From: Lachnospiraceae bacterium
Lineage (GTDB): Bacteria; Bacillota; Clostridia; Lachnospirales; Lachnospiraceae
Reading direction: 5' to 3'
NCBI GenBank assembly: GCA_022791975.1
Contig: JAAWAC010000062.1
Coordinates: 1 to 45,870 of the forward strand
Length of the DNA stretch: 45,870 nucleotides
Shown here one piece after another: positions 39,927 to 45,870 of this stretch; position 1 is the stretch's first letter; each line of letters starts with the position of its first letter. The position numbers and the translations under genes were made by a program. The notes under the pieces were generated by a model. That model saw only the letters and a list, made by a program, of their open reading frames with translations. It had not been told where the DNA came from and made no database searches.

Positions 39927-42900
39927 TTATGCCTTGTCGTGAATCTCGCTGTGGAGCTGTTGCAGGGATTTTACCTCTCCCTGTCCATGGCTGTTTACAT
40001 AGCGAATACCACTGGCCGTGGCCTTAGCAGCGGCGATGGTAGTCATATAGGGGATCTTGGCCTTGATAGCTGCCTTGCGCAGATAGCTGTCATCATGGAT
40101 ACTGTCTTTGCCCGCAGGGGAATTTACAATCAAGTCAATCTTTCCGTTGGTAATGAGATCCAGGATATTGGGGCGGCCTTCATATAACTTTTTCACCTTC
40201 TCTGCCGGAATGCCAGCCTCATGGATAAGCGCATAGGTAGTTCCGGTGGCAATAATGTGGAATCCGTCCTCATGGAAGCTTCGGGCTACCTCTACAACCT
40301 CCTCCTTGTCCTTACGGTTGACGGAGATAAGCACCGTGCCGCTTAAGGGCAGCCGGGACTGGGTGGCCTCCTGAGCCTTGTAAAAAGCTTCGCCATAGGA
40401 GTGGGATAATCCCAAAACCTCGCCGGTAGAACGCATTTCCGGTCCTAATACCGGGTCCACCTCCTGGAACATATTGAAGGGGAACACGGCCTCCTTTACG
40501 CCATAGTTGGGGATTTCTTGTTCCTTTAATTCTGGTACTGGTGAGGGACGGCCAGTAAGCTCCGCAGTGATAATGTCTGTGGCCAGAGGCACCATGCGGA
40601 TGTTGCAGACCTTGGATACCAGGGGCACGGTACGGGAGGCTCTGGGATTGGCTTCCAGCACATAAACCCTTCCCTTCTCAATGGCATACTGCATGTTCAT
40701 CAGGCCTTTCACATGCATTTCCTCTGCGATTTTTCGGGTATATTCCTTGATGGTCTCCACATTTTCCCGGGAGATATGCACCGAGGGAATGATGCAGGCG
40801 GAATCCCCGGAATGGACCCCGGCCAGCTCAATATGCTCCATAACAGCGGGCACAAAGGCGTGGGTGCCATCGCTGATAGCGTCTGCTTCGCACTCGGTGG
40901 CATGGTTCAGAAACCGATCAATGAGGATAGGACGGTCCGGAGTGACACCCACGGCCGCCTGCATATAACCGGTCATGCTCTCCTCGTCATAGACCACCTC
41001 CATACCCCGTCCTCCTAACACATAGGAGGGACGTACCATCACCGGATAGCCGATGCCGGAGGCGATTTTCAGGGCTTCTTCCACGTTGGTGGCCATTCCG
41101 GATTCCGGCATGGGGATATTAAGCTTTTCCATCATGGCCCGGAACAGATCTCGGTCCTCGGCCAGGTCAATGACAGAGGGGGAGGTACCCAGAATCTTTA
41201 CCCCGTTCTTTTCCAGATCCGCTGCCAAGTTTAGAGGCGTCTGTCCGCCAAACTGGGCGATAACTCCCAAAGGATTTTCCTTTTTGTAGATGCTCAGCAC
41301 ATCCTCCAGGGTCAGAGGCTCGAAATACAGCTTATCCGAGGTGTCGTAATCCGTGGACACGGTTTCCGGGTTACAGTTTACGATTATGGTCTCAAAGCCC
41401 AGCTTTTTCAAAGCCAGAGCCGCATGAACACAGCAATAGTCAAATTCGATACCCTGGCCGATACGGTTGGGGCCCCCTCCCAGGATCATAATCTTGGGTC
41501 TATCTGTGGACACGGGATTTTTGTCCGGTGCATTATAGGTGGAATAGTAGTAGGCGTTATCCTGGGTGCCACTTACATGTACCCCTTCCCAGGCCTCTTC
41601 CACCCCTAAGGAAATGCGGTGATTCCGGATCTCCTCCTCGGAAATTTTAAGAAGCTGGCTTAAATATTTATCGGAGAATCCGTCCTTTTTGGCAGAGATC
41701 AGCAAGTGGTCTGGGGGCAGGGAGCCTTGAAAGCCAAGAAGAGTCTCTTCCTCCTCCACCAGCTCCTTCATCTGCTGAATAAACCAGGTTTTTACCTTGG
41801 TGAGCTCGTGGAGCTCTTCCACCGTGGCGCCTTTGCGCAGGGCCTCATACATAACAAAATGGCGCTCGCTGGAAGGGGTGATCAGAAGCTTGAGGAGCTG
41901 CTCTTTGGTACGGGTGTCAAAGTCCTTGGCATGCCCCAGGCCATAGCGACCGGTTTCCAGACTGCGAATAGCCTTCTGGAAGGCTTCCTTATAGGTTTTG
42001 CCAATGCTCATAACCTCGCCTACAGCCCGCATCTGAGTGCCCAGCTTGTCCTCCACACCCTTGAATTTTTCAAAGGCCCAGCGGGCAAATTTAATCACCA
42101 CATAATCCCCATCCGGTACATACTTATCCAGGGTTCCATATTTTCCACAGGGAATGTCCTTTAAAGTCAGTCCGGCTGCCAGCATGGCGGAGACCAGAGC
42201 GATGGGGAATCCGGTGGCCTTGCTGGCCAGGGCAGAGGAGCGGGAGGTGCGGGGATTGATTTCAATGACAATAATACGGTCCGTGACTGGATCGTGGGCA
42301 AACTGTACATTGGTGCCACCGATAACCTGTACGGACTCTACGATTTTATAGGCCTGCTCCTGAAGCCGTTTCTGGCATTCCTCAGAAATGGTCAGCATGG
42401 GAGCGGAACAGAAGGAGTCGCCGGTGTGAACCCCCAGCGGATCGATATTTTCTATAAAGCAGACGGTGATCATATTGTTGTCTGCGTCCCGAACTACCTC
42501 CAGCTCCAGCTCTTCCCAGCCCAGAATGGATTCCTCCACCAGGACCTGTCCCACCAGGCTGGCCTGCAAGCCGCGGGCACAGACAGTTTTTAACTCTTCC
42601 TTATTATATACAAGTCCGCCACCGGCACCGCCCATGGTGTAGGCCGGGCGCAGAACCACGGGATACCCCAGGGTATCGGCAATTTTCAGGGCTTCCTCCA
42701 CAGTGTAGGCAACCTCACTGCGGGCCATCTCAATGCCCAGAGCATTCATGGCCTTCTTAAACTCGATACGGTCCTCACCGCGCTCAATGGCATCCACCTG
42801 CACACCGATGACTTTTACCTGATATTTGTCCAGAATGCCTTCCTTGTACAGCTCCGCGCATAGGTTCAGACCGGACTGACCGCCCAGGTTTGGCAACAGT

Positions 42901-43154
42901 GCATCCGGTCGCTCCTTGGCAATGATCTGCTCCAAACGCTCCACGTTCAGAGGCTCAATATAAGTAACATCAGCTGTTTCCGGGTCCGTCATAATGGTAG
43001 CCGGGTTGGAATTCACTAGGACAATCTCATAGCCCAGCTTCCGCAGAGCCTTGCAGGCCTGGGTACCGGAATAATCGAATTCACAGGCCTGTCCAATGAT
43101 AATGGGACCGGAGCCGATGATGAGAACTTTGTGGATATCCGTTCTTTTTGGCAT
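39927..43154 (-). CDS. carB: Carbamoyl-phosphate synthase large subunit
   Basis: The 1075-residue protein has two ATP-grasp synthetase halves. MPKRTDIHKVLIIGSGPIII starts the first; NRIGQGIEFDYCCVHAA lies in the second; the C-terminal MGS-like allosteric domain follows (about 930-1075, with IIATGTTYALIHEAGI). With CarA it makes carbamoyl phosphate for pyrimidines and arginine. I chose ATG 43154 after AGAGGAGGAGATACC; the open frame extends 26 codons upstream without a start signal. The small subunit carA is not adjacent on either side, unlike in most bacteria. A -35 TTGCGG / -10 TATAAT promoter lies at 43243-43270. Confidence 0.96.
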   Translation of the reverse strand: MPKRTDIHKVLIIGSGPIIIGQACEFDYSGTQACKALRKLGYEIVLVNSNPATIMTDPETADVTYIEPLNVERLEQIIAKERPDALLPNLGGQSGLNLCAELYKEGILDKYQVKVIGVQVDAIERGEDRIEFKKAMNALGIEMARSEVAYTVEEALKIADTLGYPVVLRPAYTMGGAGGGLVYNKEELKTVCARGLQASLVGQVLVEESILGWEELELEVVRDADNNMITVCFIENIDPLGVHTGDSFCSAPMLTISEECQKRLQEQAYKIVESVQVIGGTNVQFAHDPVTDRIIVIEINPRTSRSSALASKATGFPIALVSAMLAAGLTLKDIPCGKYGTLDKYVPDGDYVVIKFARWAFEKFKGVEDKLGTQMRAVGEVMSIGKTYKEAFQKAIRSLETGRYGLGHAKDFDTRTKEQLLKLLITPSSERHFVMYEALRKGATVEELHELTKVKTWFIQQMKELVEEEETLLGFQGSLPPDHLLISAKKDGFSDKYLSQLLKISEEEIRNHRISLGVEEAWEGVHVSGTQDNAYYYSTYNAPDKNPVSTDRPKIMILGGGPNRIGQGIEFDYCCVHAALALKKLGFETIIVNCNPETVSTDYDTSDKLYFEPLTLEDVLSIYKKENPLGVIAQFGGQTPLNLAADLEKNGVKILGTSPSVIDLAEDRDLFRAMMEKLNIPMPESGMATNVEEALKIASGIGYPVMVRPSYVLGGRGMEVVYDEESMTGYMQAAVGVTPDRPILIDRFLNHATECEADAISDGTHAFVPAVMEHIELAGVHSGDSACIIPSVHISRENVETIKEYTRKIAEEMHVKGLMNMQYAIEKGRVYVLEANPRASRTVPLVSKVCNIRMVPLATDIITAELTGRPSPVPELKEQEIPNYGVKEAVFPFNMFQEVDPVLGPEMRSTGEVLGLSHSYGEAFYKAQEATQSRLPLSGTVLISVNRKDKEEVVEVARSFHEDGFHIIATGTTYALIHEAGIPAEKVKKLYEGRPNILDLITNGKIDLIVNSPAGKDSIHDDSYLRKAAIKAKIPYMTTIAAAKATASGIRYVNSHGQGEVKSLQQLHSEIHDKA

Positions 43155-43242
43155 AGGTATCTCCTCCTCTTCTTGCCTTTCTTCTGCTTCTTGCAAAATA
43201 GTGGTGTGTGCCCGAAGAAACACCGGGAACACCGCTATTCTT

Positions 43243-43270
43243 ATTATATAGAAAATTGGGAAAACCGCAA
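43243..43270 (-). promoter_or_regulatory. Promoter of carB
   Basis: Read on the minus strand, TTGCGG (43265-43270) and TATAAT (43243-43248) have a 16-bp spacer. The leader to ATG 43154 is about 80 nt with a small GGTGT/ACACC hairpin. I found no PyrR-type attenuator. Confidence 0.6.
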
Positions 43271-43398
43271 GGATTTTTAAATTTTCTGCGTTTTATACAG
43301 AATAAGCAGGGGAGAGGGGGGATTTTCAGGAAAAAATGTTGCCAGGAGCTTTCCCGGAGGTTGTTCCCTGCATTTGTGATTCCATATCTGTCTGAGAT

Positions 43399-43845
43399 TT
43401 ATTTTAGCCGGGCATTTATTTTGGCAATGGTATGTCTGTTGATCAGATATCGCATAAGCCAAACCAGAATAAATAGAAAGGCAAAAATGCAAAAATAGCC
43501 AAGAAAGCCCTGGAGGCTGTGGTCCATCCAATAGGTAAAATAAGCCACAGGCATCATCACAGCGGAGACAATAAGAAAATAGAGACCAGTCTGTCCCGCG
43601 ATGCTTAAGCGATCCAATTCCCAGATAAGAGAGGCTCCCCCGAAGGTTGCTCCCAGGAGAGCGCACAGAGCGGTTTGCAGGATCACAGCCTGGATTTCGC
43701 TGCCCATCATGGAAGTAAGCTGAGGCATACAGGGAGAGTAGTACCCCTGTCCCCAGACACAGGACAGGAAAATGGTTATAAGATACCCAATGGCAATTCC
43801 AATGGGAAGTCCTGAGATTACCCGTTGTAGTAATTTCTTTTTCAT
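43399..43845 (-). CDS. DUF3021 family membrane protein
   Basis: The 148-residue protein has four transmembrane helices (about 13-30, 52-72, 84-103, 115-135) and starts MKKKLLQRVISGLPIGIAIG, a DUF3021 trademark. DUF3021 proteins partner LytTR regulators and probably keep them inactive at the membrane or modulate them. It begins 5 bp after the LytTR stop, so the two form an operon. Confidence 0.85.
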   Translation of the reverse strand: MKKKLLQRVISGLPIGIAIGYLITIFLSCVWGQGYYSPCMPQLTSMMGSEIQAVILQTALCALLGATFGGASLIWELDRLSIAGQTGLYFLIVSAVMMPVAYFTYWMDHSLQGFLGYFCIFAFLFILVWLMRYLINRHTIAKINARLK

Positions 43846-43850
43846 TTGAT

Positions 43851-44297
43851 CTACCTCCTGATTCCTAAAAGTTGTTTGATTTTGGAGACATATCGCCTGG
43901 AAGCATAGGAGGTGGTCCCATCCAGAAATTTTATGCAGATGGTACCGGTAAAGCTCAAGTCAAAGCAGTTGACCTTTTTTAGATTGATGATTTCCGAATT
44001 GGAAATCCGGACAAAGGTCTTTTTGTCAAGCATCTTCTCCAGCTCATAAAGCCTGAGGCGAAGGATATATTCCCCCTTTTCTGTAACAGCAAAGCTTTTT
44101 CCGGAATGGGCATAGATGCGGATGAGAGCAGAGGGCTCCAGGACCTCCAGCCGCTGCCCCCTGACACCGGTAATCACCTGAGGGGAAGATTCCGACAGCT
44201 TTGCCAGAAGATTCTGAAGTTCCTCTGTCATGGCGTTGGTCACCACAAGGATTTTGGGCTCTGTGCAGGAGCTGTCTATTTTAATTTCAATCTGCAA
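43851..44297 (-). CDS. LytTR-domain DNA-binding regulator
   Basis: The 148-residue protein has a short N-terminal domain (1-50) and a C-terminal LytTR DNA-binding domain (about 55-145: ALIRIYAHSGKSFAVTEKGEYILRLRLYELEKMLDKKTFVRISNSEIINLKKV-type pattern). It has no receiver domain, as usual for members paired with DUF3021. The start is TTG 44297, 8 nt after AAAGGAGGG. A promoter with TTGCAG (44390-44395) and TATAAT (44367-44372), 17-bp spacer, lies upstream. Confidence 0.88.
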   Translation of the reverse strand: MQIEIKIDSSCTEPKILVVTNAMTEELQNLLAKLSESSPQVITGVRGQRLEVLEPSALIRIYAHSGKSFAVTEKGEYILRLRLYELEKMLDKKTFVRISNSEIINLKKVNCFDLSFTGTICIKFLDGTTSYASRRYVSKIKQLLGIRR

Positions 44298-44604
44298 GGG
44301 ATTCCCTCCTTTCGGATATCCTTTCCTTACAAAGGCTTACAGGCCCTTGTAAGTGGGGATAGGTGTATTATAGGAAAATTGCCGGCTGGCTGCAAGGGAT
44401 TTGCCGTAGCTGGCCTGTTTTTGCCTATAGGTGGTACAGGACCATATGGCTTACAGGTAAATTTGATGGCCGAAAAATTGTGAAAAAGGAATGACAGACA
44501 GGCCTTGGCAGGGTATAATAGGAAAGAAGTCAGAGAACACATGCAGGTCAGCACTGCCGTAGGCAGAGGGTCTGCAAAATATATGGTTAAGGAGAGAAAA
44601 GCAG
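44298..44604. promoter_or_regulatory. Divergent promoter region of LytTR operon and guaA
   Basis: Minus strand: TTGCAG (44390-44395), 17 bp, TATAAT (44367-44372) drive the LytTR operon. Downstream of that start lies CTTACAAAGG...CCCTTGTAAG at 44328-44353, an inverted repeat that may be an autoregulatory site. Plus strand: ATGACA (44491-44496), 17 bp, TATAAT (44514-44519) is a strong guaA promoter. The guaA leader holds a small CTGCC/GGCAG hairpin near 44556-44568. I see no purine riboswitch. Confidence 0.6.
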
Positions 44605-45870
44605 ATGAAACAGGATATGATTGTAATCTTGGATCTGGGCAGTACGGAAAATACAGTGCTTGCACGGCAAATCCGCGATATGGGAGTTTACAGTGAGATT
44701 CATCCCCATGATATTACGGTGGAGGAGTTAAAGGCCCTTAATAATGTAAAGGGCATTATCTTAAATGGAGGGGAGAACCGGGTAGTGGACGGCCATCCTG
44801 TGGATGTTCGGGAGGAGCTTTATTCCTGGGGCTGTCCCATGTTGTCCATAGACCATCCGGGTTCTAAGTGTGAAAAACAGCTGTCTGCTCTTCCCAAGGA
44901 AGAGGTTCTGCGGGAGTTTGTTTTCACCAAATGCCAGGCACAGGCCAACTGGAATATGAAAAATTTTATCGCTGACCAGGTGGAGTTGGTGCGCCGCCAG
45001 GTGGGAGATAAGAAGGTGCTTCTTGCTCTGTCCGGCGGGGTGGATTCTTCTGTGGTGGCTGCCCTTCTCTTAAAGGCTATTGGCCAGCAGCTGGTGTGTG
45101 TTCATGTGAATCACGGCCTGATGCGGAAAAATGAGTCGGAGAGCGTGGTGGAGGTGTTCCAAAACCAGCTCCATGCAAATCTTATCTATGTGGATGCTGT
45201 GGAGCGCTTCTTAAGTAAGCTGGAAGGCGTAGCCGATCCAGAGCAGAAGCGCAAAATTATTGGTAGTGAGTTTATTCGGGTCTTCGAGGAGGAGGCCAGG
45301 AAGTTGGAGGGCATCGACTTTTTGGGCCAGGGAACCATTTACCCGGATATTATTGAGAGCGGGACTAAGACGGCCAAGATGGTGAAGTCTCACCACAATG
45401 TAGGTGGATTGCCGGAGGATCTGAAGTTTGAGCTGGTGGAGCCGCTAAAACAGCTGTTTAAGGATGAGGTGCGGGCCTGCGGCGTGGAGCTGGGTCTTCC
45501 GGAATCCATGGTGTATCGTCAGCCGTTCCCAGGGCCAGGGCTTGGCGTGAGATGCTTAGGAGCCATTACCAGGGACAGGCTTGAGGCTGTCCGGGAGTCG
45601 GATGCCATTCTCCGGGAGGAATTTGCCAAGGCTGGTCTGGATAAGAAGGTGTGGCAGTACTTTACGGTGGTGCCGGACTTTAAATCTGTGGGAATGAAGA
45701 ATCATGCCCGGGTGTTTGAGTATATGGTGATTATCCGGGCGATCAATACGGTAGATGCCATGACAGCTTCTATTGAGAAGGTGGATTGGGATGTATTGGA
45801 GAGGATTACGGAGAGGATCTTGGCGGAGGTGGAGAACGTGAATCGGGTTTGCTATGATATGAGCCCGAAG
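44605..45870 (+). CDS. guaA: GMP synthase with degenerate glutaminase domain (partial)
   Basis: 422 codons are present and the gene runs off the window (family C-terminus SPKPPATIEWE expected within about 8 residues). The ATP-pyrophosphatase core is typical: PP-loop LSGGVDSS at 142-149, VNHGLMRKNE, DFLGQGTIYPDIIES and PFPGPGLGVR. It makes GMP from XMP, ATP and ammonia. The amidotransferase part is only about 115 residues. It begins MIVILDLGSTEN and has NGGENRVVDG, but where the nucleophile GICYG should lie it reads PMLSIDHPGSKC, and no His/Glu pair follows. It probably depends on free ammonia or a separate glutaminase. RBS AAGGAGAG precedes ATG 44605. Confidence 0.93.
   Translation, partial: MKQDMIVILDLGSTENTVLARQIRDMGVYSEIHPHDITVEELKALNNVKGIILNGGENRVVDGHPVDVREELYSWGCPMLSIDHPGSKCEKQLSALPKEEVLREFVFTKCQAQANWNMKNFIADQVELVRRQVGDKKVLLALSGGVDSSVVAALLLKAIGQQLVCVHVNHGLMRKNESESVVEVFQNQLHANLIYVDAVERFLSKLEGVADPEQKRKIIGSEFIRVFEEEARKLEGIDFLGQGTIYPDIIESGTKTAKMVKSHHNVGGLPEDLKFELVEPLKQLFKDEVRACGVELGLPESMVYRQPFPGPGLGVRCLGAITRDRLEAVRESDAILREEFAKAGLDKKVWQYFTVVPDFKSVGMKNHARVFEYMVIIRAINTVDAMTASIEKVDWDVLERITERILAEVENVNRVCYDMSPK

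Noticed and set aside
43155..43245. PyrR attenuator before carB
   Set aside because: No PyrR-binding loop or terminator/antiterminator pair could be found.
44520..44604. Purine riboswitch before guaA
   Set aside because: The conserved three-way junction sequences are not present; only a small hairpin is seen.
1..45870. CRISPR array
   Set aside because: No regularly spaced repeats of 25-40 bp were seen anywhere.
1..45870. Complete insertion sequence or prophage
   Set aside because: No transposase, capsid, terminase or portal motifs were found; only the integrase relic and small element genes remain.

Overview
The window looks like chromosome from a gut-type Lachnospiraceae (Clostridia, Firmicutes). 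This rests on gene content seen in the sequence: strong AGGAGG-type ribosome sites with many GTG/TTG starts, DUF6323/DUF6179, LytTR-DUF3021 and SigV/RsiV-like gene pairs, a CIRCE-controlled hsp20, a Lachnospiraceae-style transglutaminase surface protein, and a GuaA with a shortened glutaminase domain. No species is assigned.

Region 1 (1-8200) is accessory DNA, richer in A+T than the rest. It opens with the wreck of an integrative element: frameshifted or start-less small genes, a tyrosine integrase with several lesions, and a truncated XRE regulator. A tRNA-Tyr with two decayed tRNA-like sequences beside it comes next. Then follow a small gene coupled to an alpha/beta hydrolase, and a two-gene restriction-modification system: an HSDR_N-type nuclease fused to an HsdM methylase, plus an HsdS. 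No HsdR translocase lies beside it.

Region 2 (8200-25500) carries a Crp/Fnr regulator convergent with thioredoxin, a DUF2130 coiled-coil protein with a class D beta-lactamase-like lipoprotein, and a MerR relic. It continues with the DUF6323-DUF6179 pair, a two-component system driving an ABC exporter (direct-repeat operator in front of the transporter), a ferritin-like protein, YaaA, a 1138-residue transglutaminase surface protein, and a hemerythrin-CheX-REC fusion.

Region 3 (25500-33500) has an ECF sigma/DUF4179 anti-sigma pair, a DUF2971 protein, the sialic acid catabolic operon nanE-nanA-SSS symporter-ROK kinase, and a divergent cyclophilin. The nan genes would import sialic acid, cleave it to ManNAc plus pyruvate, phosphorylate ManNAc and epimerise it to GlcNAc-6-P.

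Region 4 (33500-45870) has a SigV/RsiV-like lysozyme-response pair, an hsp20 with a CIRCE operator and long structured leader, MmcQ/YjbR plus a WYL regulator, a MerR-TipAS regulator convergent with a MATE exporter, carB without carA, DUF3021-LytTR, and the 5' part of guaA, which runs off the window.

The best candidates for something unusual are the fused nuclease-methylase restriction pair, the hemerythrin-CheX-REC protein, the class D beta-lactamase-like lipoprotein, the GuaA without a glutaminase triad, and the DUF6323/DUF6179 pair. All function calls are by motif recognition by eye; no database search was run.
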